Positions 17,147 to 26,311 are shown, counted from the first letter of the stretch. The stretch is 64,000 nucleotides of DNA from Streptococcus australis ATCC 700641 (GCF_000186465.1 NZ_GL636091.1:1312981-1376980); one strand, 5' to 3'. Notes: generated from the sequence alone by a model not told the origin. Translations and numbers: made by a program.

Positions 17147-17998
17147 ATGAGTATGGAACGTGATAAATCAGCAAACAAAGCTAACGGAGAGATTGGAGCA
17201 TCCTATCATATATTTTCAAATTTAGTGAATGAATTAAGAGGCGAGTCAATTATTATGTTGCAAGTGCTTGAGTCTGATTTTACAATATTGCAGAACCGAG
17301 CAATTAAGCAAAGTATTAAGGAAGGGATAATTGAAGATGACTTTGATAAAAAGTATATTGCTCCAATATTCACTGACTTAGAGGAAATCTCTTCAAAAAT
17401 GTATAGTACCTTTGTAAACTATTATATTTTAAGATTGACAGGTGTCCTTGAGTTGTATTTTAAGGATTCAATCAAAGAGTTGCTAAAACTCAATATAGAT
17501 TTGTTAGTAAAAGGTTTTGAGGGGATAAAAAAAGAGAAATTAATGAAAGACCTAAAGAAAAATTACGATTCCAAAGTGTATTTACAATGTTTAAATAACA
17601 TTGCAACAAAATATTCTAATGGAAAAAAATTTTCTGGAAAATATAAAAAGTATTCAAAACTTTTAGATATTAATATAGATGATGTTGATGTAATAGGTAA
17701 ATTAGATAATCTCTTCTCTCTAAGAAATGATTTGGCTCATCTTAATAGATTTTCTGATGATCAAATTAATTCGAGAACCAGACCTTCAATTATAACAGAA
17801 CGTGGTTTTAAGTACTCTAGAGAGACTCAGTTATCAAGAGAAAATTTTGAAGAAGTTGTGAAAAAACTTTTAAAGTTGACATATGAGACATCTGAATTTT
17901 TGAAAGAAGTAGAGCAAGCGACTAATTCAAAATGGAGCCGCTTTGATGAAAGTGCGGAGGATCACTATAATCGATTAGTTCAAATCATTAATCAATAA
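17147..17998 (+). CDS. HEPN-domain protein (predicted RNase)
   Basis: A 283-residue, lysine-rich helical protein. The key motif is SLRNDLAHLN near residues 191-200. RNDLAH gives the R-x4-H catalytic signature of HEPN ribonucleases, here of the MAE_28990/MAE_18760-like or RiboL-PSP type. Such proteins act in abortive infection, toxin-antitoxin and RNA-processing systems. No antitoxin is adjacent: the next gene upstream is a recombinase remnant and the next downstream is a transporter. The start has GGGGAGAAAGCACAGA ahead. Low GC and island location suggest horizontal transfer and a defence role, which remains inference. Confidence 0.7.
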   Translation: MSMERDKSANKANGEIGASYHIFSNLVNELRGESIIMLQVLESDFTILQNRAIKQSIKEGIIEDDFDKKYIAPIFTDLEEISSKMYSTFVNYYILRLTGVLELYFKDSIKELLKLNIDLLVKGFEGIKKEKLMKDLKKNYDSKVYLQCLNNIATKYSNGKKFSGKYKKYSKLLDINIDDVDVIGKLDNLFSLRNDLAHLNRFSDDQINSRTRPSIITERGFKYSRETQLSRENFEEVVKKLLKLTYETSEFLKEVEQATNSKWSRFDESAEDHYNRLVQIINQ

Positions 17999-18108
17999 TG
18001 TATAGTTACGTTTAATGGTTTCATTTAAATATTCAGGCTCCTATTATATCCCCATCTAGAAAAAACGACTATCTAAGTCGGTAAATAACTTCAGGAGGTT
18101 TATACGTT

Positions 18109-19650
18109 ATGCTTAGATCTTATGTAACTAAGAAGCACTTATTCATCTATTTTGTGGCAATTATGATTACTTGGCTGGAGGCTATCATTACCCCAGCTTT
18201 GATTCAGTATATTGTCTCTAGTTTTACCAATCACCAGTTGCATTTGCTATGGCAGGTCTTGTTTTGGGGAATTGTTGGAAATTTGATTCTCTTGCTGGGT
18301 TTGGCGGGGAAACGTTATTACTATGCACGAGTGCTGACAGACTTCAAGTCGGGTATTAAGAAGGATATCTTTCAGACTTTTCTATATAGCCGTCGGATAG
18401 CAGATGAAGAAGTTTTGTCAGACTTGGAAAATGATGTAAAACAGCTAGAAGATAATTATATTGAGCCGACTGTTATTATCATTTCTTCTTTGGGATTTAC
18501 AATTGTCTCTATCTGTTATGCTCTTTGGACTAATTTTTATCTTGGATTGCTCTTTATCATTTTTTATTCGATACCTGTTCTTTGTAGTGGAATTGGCTCT
18601 AAACGTTTGGATGAAATTACGAAGGAGAAGTCCTTAGCTAATCAAGCCTATGTCTCTCAAGCAACCAATATGATCGCAGGTGCTCGTTCCATACGGTATT
18701 ATCGAGGACAAAGCTTGTTTTACAAACTGTTCTCTAAAGATTTGCACAAGGCTCTAAAGGAAGAAATTGCCTATGAAAAGCAACGGACCATAAATAGTCT
18801 CTTTATCAATGGAATTGATGCTTTTTGCTCTGTTGCGCCTATTGTCATTGGTGGTTTCATGACCTATTATAACTACCTATCTGCAGCCAGCTTTGTAGGG
18901 ATTTACCTCGTATCGTATAATATTGGCTATCAATTTCAGGAGTTATCTTACTTTATCAATACTAGAAAATCAGCCAAGTCTCTCTGTGACAAATATCAAA
19001 AATTATTGAGAGTAGACCTGGATATGCCTTCTGTTCTCGAAGATTCCGTCTTTCCTATCCAGTTAGAGAGAGTCAGTGTAGAGCGTGATGGTCAAGAAAT
19101 CCTAGCCTCTTGTGATCTCACTATTGAGGAAGGGGAAAAGATTGCCATTATCGGAGAAAGTGGATCTGGAAAAACGACCTTACTGAACCTAATCTATGGT
19201 GAAATTGAGCCTAGTCATGGTCGGATTCGCTACCATGGGCAAGAGCTAACCTCGGATGAACTCTATCAGGCAGGAGCCTATATTCTTCAATCTAGTCATA
19301 TCTTTGATGGTTTGAGCCTAGAGGAAAATATTGCTTTGGGACAAAAACTTGATACTGTAAGGATGGATGAAATCCTTCGGCAAACTGGTTTGAAAACTCT
19401 TCAAAACAAAAACCTTAGCAACCAGACTCTGTCAGGCGGTGAGAAGCAGCGCTTGGAAATTGCCCGTGCTCTCTATCACAATCGCCAATTTATCCTAGCT
19501 GATGAGGTCAAAGCTAATCTGGACTTTAATAATCAAGAGAAAATCAGTCAACTTCTCTTCTCCCTCCCTCAAACACTTGTAGAAGTGATTCATCACTATA
19601 GTGAAGAGGACTTGAAGCGCTATGATAAGGTGATAAAACTGGAGAAATAG
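18109..19650 (+). CDS. ABC transporter, fused permease and ATPase
   Basis: A 513-residue half-transporter of the type I exporter kind. The membrane domain (about 1-290) has several hydrophobic segments, and the ATPase has Walker A GESGSGKTTLL near 353, the Q-loop YILQSSH, signature LSGGEKQRLE and Walker B FILADEVK. In Walker B the usual DEPT is DEVKANLD, a variation seen in some streptococcal exporters. It probably acts as a homodimer; the substrate (peptide or drug) is unknown. AGGAGGTTTATACGTT precedes the ATG. It stands alone, without regulator or precursor peptide nearby. Confidence 0.82.
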   Translation: MLRSYVTKKHLFIYFVAIMITWLEAIITPALIQYIVSSFTNHQLHLLWQVLFWGIVGNLILLLGLAGKRYYYARVLTDFKSGIKKDIFQTFLYSRRIADEEVLSDLENDVKQLEDNYIEPTVIIISSLGFTIVSICYALWTNFYLGLLFIIFYSIPVLCSGIGSKRLDEITKEKSLANQAYVSQATNMIAGARSIRYYRGQSLFYKLFSKDLHKALKEEIAYEKQRTINSLFINGIDAFCSVAPIVIGGFMTYYNYLSAASFVGIYLVSYNIGYQFQELSYFINTRKSAKSLCDKYQKLLRVDLDMPSVLEDSVFPIQLERVSVERDGQEILASCDLTIEEGEKIAIIGESGSGKTTLLNLIYGEIEPSHGRIRYHGQELTSDELYQAGAYILQSSHIFDGLSLEENIALGQKLDTVRMDEILRQTGLKTLQNKNLSNQTLSGGEKQRLEIARALYHNRQFILADEVKANLDFNNQEKISQLLFSLPQTLVEVIHHYSEEDLKRYDKVIKLEK

Positions 19651-19792
19651 GTGGAGGTATAGATTTCAGAAAGGAGTGGCAGTTTCATTCTTTTTTGTGA
19701 GATAGATAATAAAAACTCTGTCTAAAAATATCAGTACAATAACGTTAAAAAAGGATGTATCTAGTGAAAGTCTTACAGTAAGGAGTTTAAAT

Positions 19793-20599
19793 ATGAAATT
19801 CCATGAATTTGGGGATAAGAATTTGCCTCCTATCTTGCTGATACATGGCGGTGGTAGTTCTTGGTGGAACTATCTTCGTCAAGCACGAATCTTGTCAGAA
19901 GAATACCGTATTATTCTACCCACTTTGAATGGCCACGGTGAAGAATATCAACTCGATTATATTTCTACGGAAGATTCTGCTTTGGAGATCCTAGACTATT
20001 TCAAAGAACACTGTGGCGGGAAGTTGTTTGCGATTGGTGGTGTTTCGCTTGGCGGTCAAATTGCTATGGAGCTTTTGTCCTTAGACAGCGAGATAGCTGA
20101 GAAGGCCATTATAGACAGAAGCCTCTGTATTCCTCAACCAAGATTAGCTAAAATCAGCATCTTTCTAGTATCACTATTTGGCAAACTGATGTTCAGTAAA
20201 TTCTCTTGCAAACTCCAGTTAAGCATGATGGACAAACTCTATCCTAAACTGGCTTATCCAGAGGAGATAAAAGCTTATTATTTGGAGGATCTTCCAAGGA
20301 CGCCTATCAAAACATTGGTGACCATATACAAAACCTATATGGGGCGTTACAAGCTGGAGGACACGATTTCTGCAAGCAAGGCGCAGGTTCTGTATATCTA
20401 TGGTGAAAAAGAATCGAACTGTGTGAAAGCATCGGCAAAATTATTTCAACAACTACATCCCAACACGATCTTGTATGAAGCAAAGGGTTATAATCATGGA
20501 TATTTGTCAGCTTACCTGCCTCAAGAGTGGATTGATTTGGTGGTACCATTTTTAAAGAGTGATTCATTGGAAATGTGTAATGAATCTGATATGCCATAA
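19793..20599 (+). CDS. Alpha/beta hydrolase
   Basis: A 268-residue hydrolase with the oxyanion motif LLIHGGGSSWW, the nucleophile elbow GVSLGGQIA near residue 84, an acid candidate in YIYGEKE and the catalytic His in KGYNHGYLS. The substrate is not predictable; esterases and lipases with this layout are common in streptococci. It has a good AAGGAG before the ATG and its own upstream region, so it is probably monocistronic. A bidirectional terminator follows, facing the convergent ABC operon. Confidence 0.85.
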   Translation: MKFHEFGDKNLPPILLIHGGGSSWWNYLRQARILSEEYRIILPTLNGHGEEYQLDYISTEDSALEILDYFKEHCGGKLFAIGGVSLGGQIAMELLSLDSEIAEKAIIDRSLCIPQPRLAKISIFLVSLFGKLMFSKFSCKLQLSMMDKLYPKLAYPEEIKAYYLEDLPRTPIKTLVTIYKTYMGRYKLEDTISASKAQVLYIYGEKESNCVKASAKLFQQLHPNTILYEAKGYNHGYLSAYLPQEWIDLVVPFLKSDSLEMCNESDMP

Positions 20600-20718
20600 T
20601 TGACTCTAACATTTTAGGCAGCGATAATGATATTCTTACTGCAATTTCTAGGACCATTGTACTGTCCTGCATGAAAAAATGATATAGAGTAAACTAGATA
20701 AAAACAACCAAAAACACT

Positions 20719-20757
20719 AAAGCGACGAGATAAGAAACAATCTCGTCGCTTTTTGTT
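20719..20757. terminator. Bidirectional terminator
   Basis: AAAGCGACGAGAT pairs with ATCTCGTCGCTTT over an 8-nt loop, with T tracts on the plus side and A-rich sequence on the other. It lies between the convergent hydrolase and ABC-permease genes and probably ends both transcripts. Confidence 0.85.
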
Positions 20758-20792
20758 TTAAAGTAAATGCTACCATGGCATTATCCAGACAC

Positions 20793-21509
20793 CTAGTTAG
20801 ATTTTTGTTTATTCAAGAGGAGGATACAAGTCATTACTGAGATACAGGATACAAGAATCAGATACCAAAGATTTTCAAGACCAAAACCATAATCGACCAT
20901 CAATCGGAATCCCCAAGAAGCGGGGAAAAGACGCCCTATTGCTTGGAGAAAATCAGGCAGTAAGGTGATGGGAAACATGATTCCTGAGAGCATAATTGAT
21001 GGTAAAAAGATAAGTTGTGCTATCATGGTCAGCTTTGCTTGATTATTAACAGTAAGGCCCAGTATACTTCCGATACTCAACGATACAAAAATGTAGATGG
21101 CAAGCGCGAGAAAGAATAAGGGAAATTGACTTGGTAGATTTGCTTTAAATAAAATTGGAGCAAGTAGTAGGATCACCATGCAGGTAATCATCAAATGAAC
21201 AAAGGCAGAGAAAACCATTGTCACCAATCCTAAATGAATAGGCACACCATTTGCTTTATAAATCTTTTTTATGTCGCTTCCGTATGTTTCAATCAAGGAA
21301 GGCGGTAAACCGAGAAAGGCTCCCATTGAAACACTCATGACAATCATTGACTGTATAGGTGTGCTACCCATTTCAGGCATAACGGAAGTAAAAATACCAC
21401 CCATGAGAAGAAAGAAAATAAGCGGTACAATATAGTAAGTAACCAAGAGAGACTTACTTCGTATGTCCAATTTCCACTGTAATGTTAGGCTATATAAAAA
21501 CCCAGTCAT
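20793..21509 (-). CDS. ABC-2 type transporter permease
   Basis: A 238-residue membrane protein with about six hydrophobic segments and the ABC-2 layout (LTLQWKLDIRSKSLLVTYY at the N-terminus, IMLSGIMFPITLLPDFLQ in the middle). It is the permease partner of the ATPase upstream, with which it overlaps by 4 nt. With the MerR gene this forms a three-gene drug or peptide efflux operon on the minus strand. The substrate is unknown. Confidence 0.85.
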   Translation of the reverse strand: MTGFLYSLTLQWKLDIRSKSLLVTYYIVPLIFFLLMGGIFTSVMPEMGSTPIQSMIVMSVSMGAFLGLPPSLIETYGSDIKKIYKANGVPIHLGLVTMVFSAFVHLMITCMVILLLAPILFKANLPSQFPLFFLALAIYIFVSLSIGSILGLTVNNQAKLTMIAQLIFLPSIMLSGIMFPITLLPDFLQAIGRLFPASWGFRLMVDYGFGLENLWYLILVSCISVMTCILLLNKQKSN

Positions 21510-22321
21510 TCCAAACCCCTCCTTGCTATTTCAATGAAATGCTGCTCCAGTGTGCCACGATCAACCTTGATATCCAATATCTGGATATTTTTCTGTTTGC
21601 ATTCTTCCAATAATGAAATTAAGCTATCCTCGATCGTATCTGTTTCATATGTATTCTCCCCTTCCTGTGTTTTTAAATGGATGAAATATTTTCTTCCAAG
21701 TTTTTCTGTCAGTTCTGAAGGAGTACCACAAAAAACGATCTTACCACTATTCAAAATGGCAATGCGGTCACATAGGGTTTCAACTTCGGCCATATCGTGG
21801 CTTGCCAAGACGATTGTCTTTTCCTGTGATTTGAGCTTTCGGATTTGTTCATGGAGAGATAGTCGTCCTTCAACATCAAGTCCCGCTGTCGGTTCATCGA
21901 GAAAAATAATATCTGGATTACTGATAAGTGCAAGAGCAAGATGTAATCTTCTTTTTTGCCCAGTGGATAATTCTATGTATTGCGACTCTTCAATTTCTTT
22001 TATGCCAAGGGCCTTTAGCATAACATCATCAATGTGTGTATGATTCCATTTTGCAAAGAGTTTTATGGCTTCCATCGGTTTGATGTGGACGGGTAGAGAG
22101 GAGGACTGTAGTTGAATTCCGGTTTTCCCATTTACAACTATAGTGCCTTCGTCATATTTTCTCAGACCTTCGATACATTCAAGCGTTGTTGTTTTACCAG
22201 CTCCGTTTACTCCGAGCAGAGCAAATATTTCTCCTTGTTTGATTTGAAAATCGAGGCCTCCAAGAACCAATTTGCTACCATAACTTTTCTTTAATCCAGA
22301 AATCTTTATCGCGTCTTTCAT
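21506..22321 (-). CDS. ABC transporter ATP-binding protein
   Basis: A 271-residue ATPase with Walker A GVNGAGKTTT, signature LSTGQKRRLHLA, Walker B IIFLDEPTAGLD and the H-loop ASHDMAE. The C-terminal 60 residues resemble the extension of drug-exporting CcmA/NodI-like ATPases. It sits between a MerR regulator and an ABC-2 permease with 4-nt overlaps on both sides, so the three are made in fixed ratio. Confidence 0.92.
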   Translation of the reverse strand: MKDAIKISGLKKSYGSKLVLGGLDFQIKQGEIFALLGVNGAGKTTTLECIEGLRKYDEGTIVVNGKTGIQLQSSSLPVHIKPMEAIKLFAKWNHTHIDDVMLKALGIKEIEESQYIELSTGQKRRLHLALALISNPDIIFLDEPTAGLDVEGRLSLHEQIRKLKSQEKTIVLASHDMAEVETLCDRIAILNSGKIVFCGTPSELTEKLGRKYFIHLKTQEGENTYETDTIEDSLISLLEECKQKNIQILDIKVDRGTLEQHFIEIARRGLE

Positions 22322-23121
22322 GGTTCTACCTCCTCAAAGGGATTTGTTCCAAGCCTTGAAAAATAGACTTGCAGGGCAGGTCCTATATAATCATTGACGA
22401 TTTTTTGCTTTTCTTCCCAAGCGTTTGAGGCGGTATCAATAGTACCAACTTCCATCAACTTAGGAAGCATGCTCATATCACCATTTGTAAACTCCATAAT
22501 CAAGCCCCAGTATTCTTTCACAACCTGTTGGCTTTGTTCGCTTTCGGCTGGTATGTTTTCTTTTTGAAGCTCTACGATTTGATCACTTAGGCGGTTCAAT
22601 CTGTCCATAAAGTCTAGTCCGCTTTTCTTGTCAAATCGACTGCGTATCTGGTCGAGCGTATCATCATCAAAGCGCTTAATGAGAGAGTAGGAGTCATTCT
22701 TCATCTGTAGATTGACAATGATGTCTGCATACTTCTTAAAATTGACCGTCTGTATTTGTAAAACTTCTGCCTTTAACTGCTCTATTGCGACCAAAGAATC
22801 CTTAAGTTGTTCTATATTTTTACGAAGAACATCTGCCTGCTCCGTAAGAGCTTTAGCAACATCATCAGGTGTTTTCAAAGAGATCAAACGCCACTTTATA
22901 TCCTTGAGAGAAAAACCTAATGATTTTAAAGACAATATCTGATGGAGTAGTACTAAATCTTTATCGGTATAAAGCCTGCGACCACCCTCACTTTCTGCCG
23001 ATGGGGAAAGCAACCCTTCTTTATCATAATATTGTAGAGTACGGACAGTAAGGTTCATTTTCTTAGCAAGTAGCCCAACTGTCATAAATCCTTCCGGAAT
23101 TGCTCTATATTTAGCCATCAT
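22318..23121 (-). CDS. MerR family regulator of the adjacent ABC exporter
   Basis: The N-terminal MerR helix-turn-helix reads TVGLLAKKMNLTVRTLQYYDKEGLLSP, with the second wing GGRRLYTDKDL. A coiled region about 90-120 and a long C-terminal effector-binding domain of about 130 residues follow, as in TipA-like multidrug sensors. I start it at the ATG 6-7 nt after AGGAGGTGGG; an upstream in-frame ATG at 23136 would put the ribosome site inside the gene. Its promoter has the long spacer and palindrome of MerR-activated promoters, so it likely regulates itself and the exporter. Confidence 0.85.
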   Translation of the reverse strand: MMAKYRAIPEGFMTVGLLAKKMNLTVRTLQYYDKEGLLSPSAESEGGRRLYTDKDLVLLHQILSLKSLGFSLKDIKWRLISLKTPDDVAKALTEQADVLRKNIEQLKDSLVAIEQLKAEVLQIQTVNFKKYADIIVNLQMKNDSYSLIKRFDDDTLDQIRSRFDKKSGLDFMDRLNRLSDQIVELQKENIPAESEQSQQVVKEYWGLIMEFTNGDMSMLPKLMEVGTIDTASNAWEEKQKIVNDYIGPALQVYFSRLGTNPFEEVEP

Positions 23122-23140
23122 TACCCACCTCCTCATACTT

Positions 23141-23171
23141 ATTATACATCGTTACGTAAGGTCATGAACAA
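23141..23171 (-). promoter_or_regulatory. MerR-type promoter with 19-nt spacer
   Basis: On the minus strand TTGTTC (23171-23166) and TATAAT (23146-23141) are 19 nt apart, and the spacer carries the palindrome TTACGTAA (23152-23159). A 19-nt spacer with a dyad is the hallmark of promoters that MerR proteins untwist. Confidence 0.65.
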
Positions 23172-23238
23172 GATTATTTTAAAAAAATTTGCTTGACAAA
23201 AACTTTTTCATTTTCGAGAAAAGAAAGAGAAGTCATAG

Positions 23239-23421
23239 AAAAAAGAACCCTGTCCTCTGGTATCAAGCCGGGGCTATGGTGAGATGACGAATGATGGAAA
23301 ACCCTATCGTTATATGCCAATAGAGAACTATCTCGCATTTTATTATATTGAGAAGCATACAGTGTATGTTGCTCGTATCCATAGTGCAAAGCAGGATTGG
23401 GTCAAGATTTTTTATAAGTAG
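23239..23421 (+). pseudogene. RelE/ParE-type toxin remnant
   Basis: The frame ends ...SSRGYGEMTNDGKPYRYMPIENYLAFYY..VYVARIHSAKQDWVKIFYK. The layout RGYGEM, then PYR.MPIENYLAFY, then VARI is that of the C-terminal half of ParE/RelE toxins. The N-terminal half and any antitoxin are missing, and an in-frame stop lies just upstream (23236-23238). It is a decayed toxin-antitoxin locus. Confidence 0.55.
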
Positions 23422-23434
23422 GATGAGAACCCCC

Positions 23435-23871
23435 ATGTTAAAATCAAATGAGCTAATCATTTTTTTAATTTCTCTCCCCTTTCTGATGGTCCTTGTTTTC
23501 TATTCTCTTAGTGAGCATCCTGGATATAGTGATGATGGGAATTTCGTCAGAAATCATGAGGCTGCTATAACGCGTGAGATCATCGCACACTTAGCCCGGG
23601 AAAAGCAGGACATAGAATCTGTGACATTATTACCAAATACTGCTAGGGGCGAGTATGATAATGGTGGTGATGTGAGTGGACATTACCATATCTATTTTAC
23701 AGCCTACGTCAATCATAATCGCGAGCGAACGATAAGCGTAGAACTATTCTTCCCAGATGCCAGCATCCCCCTTTCACCTTGTTTCCTCCCAACCCTTATA
23801 AAGACAAGGGCAAAAAGATGTCCAATTGGTTGATGGGGAATATTGAAGTATTGGAAGAAACCTCTAGATAG
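23435..23871 (+). pseudogene. Membrane-anchored hypothetical protein, frameshifted in C5 tract
   Basis: It starts MLKSNELIIFLISLPFLMVLVFYSL, a single N-terminal membrane anchor, followed by a soluble domain with SVTLLPNTARGEYDNGGDVSGHYHIYF. At a run of five C (23767-23771) the frame leaves a sensible reading. Adding one C continues as PPFTLFPPNPYKDKGKKMSNWLMGN up to the stop at 23871; as it stands the product ends at 23833 with an unrelated tail. I do not recognise a function. A real deletion, a slippage variant or a sequencing error are all possible. Confidence 0.55.
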
Positions 23872-23886
23872 AAATAAGAACAAGTC

Positions 23887-24330
23887 ATGATGAATAGAAT
23901 AGTAGACGAACAGATCACTCTTATTCCTTATTATAGGAATGATGACATTTCCCTTCTTTGGTATCAAGATAGTGAGATTTGCAAACAAGTTGATAATACT
24001 GAACAGATTTACGATCTAAAAAAACTTCATAAAATGTATGATTACCTAACTTCACACGGATCTTGCTATTATATCCAATATGAGGGAGTGTTAGTTGGGG
24101 ATGTGACACTTCAAGATAACTCGGAACTTTCTATAGTGATCAGCAAAGAGTATCAAAATTTACAGATCGGAAGACGATGTATTTCTGAAATGATACAGCT
24201 GGCCAAAGAGAAAGAAATGGTTAAGGTAACTGCTCAAATTTATCCTTTTAATACTCAAAGTCAAAGAATGTTTTTGGCTTTGGGATTTCAGAAAGTAGAT
24301 GAAGAGTGGTATGAATATAAGTTGATTTAG
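23887..24330 (+). CDS. GNAT family N-acetyltransferase
   Basis: A 147-residue protein with the GNAT core: GVLVGDVTLQ strand, acetyl-CoA loop QNLQIGRRCISEMI (equivalent of Q/R-x-x-G-x-G/A) and the C-terminal NTQSQRMFLALGFQKVDEEWYEYKL. The acyl acceptor is unknown. Two adjacent ATG codons (23887, 23890) could serve as start. It follows the frameshifted gene by 15 nt and may have been in the same operon. Confidence 0.8.
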   Translation: MMNRIVDEQITLIPYYRNDDISLLWYQDSEICKQVDNTEQIYDLKKLHKMYDYLTSHGSCYYIQYEGVLVGDVTLQDNSELSIVISKEYQNLQIGRRCISEMIQLAKEKEMVKVTAQIYPFNTQSQRMFLALGFQKVDEEWYEYKLI

Positions 24331-24462
24331 AATAGATGTATTTCTCCATATATATTAAGACTGTAATCTGCGGTTTATAAGACAATGTTCATGAAAAATA
24401 GAGATAAAGGGTATCTACTGATACATGGTTAAGAGTTTTTTTCAGAAATCTAAAAATGAAGA

Positions 24463-24501
24463 GAACACCAACAGATGATTTTTTTGTTGGTGTTCTTTTT
24501 A
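24463..24501 (+). terminator. Terminator between GNAT and CPBP genes
   Basis: GAACACCAACA pairs with TGTTGGTGTTC over an 11-nt loop, then TTTTT. The converging CPBP gene ends about 110 nt further on, and this hairpin may serve both strands. Confidence 0.75.
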
Positions 24502-24612
24502 TATGATTATACAATTTATCTCGCTTTTTTATGTTTGTAACAAGTTAAACAGCCAGTTTGTAGGAGGACCTTTAAAGTCAAATTTTTTACGGTTAATGGA
24601 GGATTTTTCCAA

Positions 24613-25398
24613 TCACAATCCCTCCACAGTTTTATTTCGTATATGAATTGCAATCGGTGTGATAAGTAGGTATAGCAAGGTCAAAATGATAAAAAATCCG
24701 ATATCTGCATCCAAAAATACATAAACGATATTAAAGCCAAAATGCATGAAAATAGAATAAATCAGATTATTATATTTTTCCAAAATAATATTCATACAAA
24801 TAGTAATAGATGTAATCACAACTATATTAGAAATAATATAAGGAACGGCCCGCCAGTCCGTAAATTTTGAATCTACAACCCACAGAAGTGTATGCCAGAA
24901 ACACCAGACTAGGCCTTGGTATATAGAGGATTTTAAAAAATGATATTTTTTATTAAATTCTTCTCTCATATAACCTCGCCACCCTAATTCTTCACCAGTC
25001 GGACCTGATGTAAATGATAAGAAAACACTTAGTGGCAATGATACGGTTCCTAGATTGATGTAGGAGAGCATTGTTTTTGGGGTTATAAGTGAGTAGATGA
25101 AGAGTGATAAAATACTGAGCCCAAATGTAAGACCAAATGAAGATAGAAGTGGGAGTAACGAAACTTTAGCAGAGAAACACCGCTTAAGGAAAGTTGTTCT
25201 TTTCTCATCAGTCCTGAAATACTTCCATCCAAATAAAAGCAGGTATGATGGAGACCATGCGACGATATTTCGTACAATCCACATGATAACAGGTGGAACC
25301 TTAAATACTAAACTTGCAGGAGCTGCTACGAAAATAATGAGTGCCCAAACAAGTACATAAGAACTGATGATGTATCTTTTTAAATAATTTACATTCAT
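24613..25398 (-). CDS. CPBP family intramembrane metalloprotease
   Basis: A 261-residue, seven- to eight-segment membrane protein with the CPBP (Rce1-like/Abi) motifs: GEELGWRG (EExxxR), WCFWHTLLW (FxxxH type) and HFGFN (HxxxN). Family members process prenylated proteins in eukaryotes and confer bacteriocin self-immunity in lactic acid bacteria. It lies 4 nt after the XRE/DUF4097 gene and is transcribed with it. A role in bacteriocin immunity or surface signalling is inference. Confidence 0.82.
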   Translation of the reverse strand: MNVNYLKRYIISSYVLVWALIIFVAAPASLVFKVPPVIMWIVRNIVAWSPSYLLLFGWKYFRTDEKRTTFLKRCFSAKVSLLPLLSSFGLTFGLSILSLFIYSLITPKTMLSYINLGTVSLPLSVFLSFTSGPTGEELGWRGYMREEFNKKYHFLKSSIYQGLVWCFWHTLLWVVDSKFTDWRAVPYIISNIVVITSITICMNIILEKYNNLIYSIFMHFGFNIVYVFLDADIGFFIILTLLYLLITPIAIHIRNKTVEGL

Positions 25399-25402
25399 TT
25401 AG

Positions 25403-26290
25403 TTACCCTCTTTTTTCAGCTGTATAGATAACCAGTTCACTCTTAATACCATTCAATTCAATTATATTATCTGCATCGGGTAAATCGAAAGGTTCAGTTT
25501 TTTGCCCATTTTTTTCATAATAAATGTTTGTTCCAATCCCTTTGGTGACAGCAGTAAATAGGCTGTTTTCAGGAATACGAATTCTGGATGTTGCTGAAAT
25601 CTGGTTAATGTTAACTTCACCGTTTAATGAATGACATAATACTTCCATATCAAGATTACAGTTTATTTTTACTTTACCTGAAATATCTTCTAGGGTTAAA
25701 CGAGATGTCTTAACGTCAAGTTCGATATTGTCACATTCTAGGGAGTGAATTTCTACAGACTCTGCACGAACCGCACATTCAATGTGACTAATATAGGGAG
25801 TTGGGATTTGCACAAAGATACTGACAGTTTCTTTAGCCGTTGCCTCTGTTACACCATTATAACGTTTTACATCTACGTCAATTCTTTTTCTACTATCATC
25901 AATTTTTACTTTAAAATCATTTTGAAGTGTAGGAAGAAGGTTAGATACCAGACGAACTCGAATTTTTTCTCCCTTGTATCCAGACAATACAAACTTTTCT
26001 GCGCCTCCAAATTTCATATCATAGCTCTTTATCTTATCGATATCATACTCTGTGATACTTTCAAAAAGATATTCGCTTGTCTTAAGACTAGTTCTTTCAT
26101 TACAGATTAGCTCATCGATAGAGATGTTAAATAGGTTTGAGATGGATATCATATTTTCGATATCTGGAATTCCAGCACCAGTTTCCCACTTTGTTACAGC
26201 TTGTCTGGATACACCGATTTTTTCAGCTAAAAGTTCTTGTGACATCCCTACTTGTTTACGTATGGATTTTAAATTTTCAGCAAATGTCAT
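25403..26290 (-). CDS. XRE-type regulator fused to DUF4097-like beta domain
   Basis: Residues 1-65 are a Cro/CI helix-turn-helix (SIRKQVGMSQELLAEKIGVSRQAVTKWETG). Residues about 100-295 form a repeated beta-strand domain (ISHIECAVRAESVEIHSLECDNIELDVKTSRLTLEDISG) resembling DUF4097/head-domain proteins. Such fusions may sense envelope or small-molecule cues, but I know of no established ligand. The gene leads an operon with a CPBP protease, and an inverted repeat lies just upstream, probably its own operator. Confidence 0.78.
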   Translation of the reverse strand: MTFAENLKSIRKQVGMSQELLAEKIGVSRQAVTKWETGAGIPDIENMISISNLFNISIDELICNERTSLKTSEYLFESITEYDIDKIKSYDMKFGGAEKFVLSGYKGEKIRVRLVSNLLPTLQNDFKVKIDDSRKRIDVDVKRYNGVTEATAKETVSIFVQIPTPYISHIECAVRAESVEIHSLECDNIELDVKTSRLTLEDISGKVKINCNLDMEVLCHSLNGEVNINQISATSRIRIPENSLFTAVTKGIGTNIYYEKNGQKTEPFDLPDADNIIELNGIKSELVIYTAEKRG

Positions 26291-26311
26291 GTTGTATGAC
26301 CTCCTCTATAT

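Noticed and set aside
15353..17998. HEPN/MNT toxin-antitoxin pair from the nucleotidyltransferase-like and HEPN genes
   Set aside because: They are 1.3 kb apart, separated by a VOC gene, a repeat and a recombinase remnant, so operon pairing is not supported.
23122..23136. Upstream ATG at 23136 as MerR start
   Set aside because: It would place the AGGAGGTGGG ribosome site inside the coding region; the ATG at 23121 has ideal spacing.
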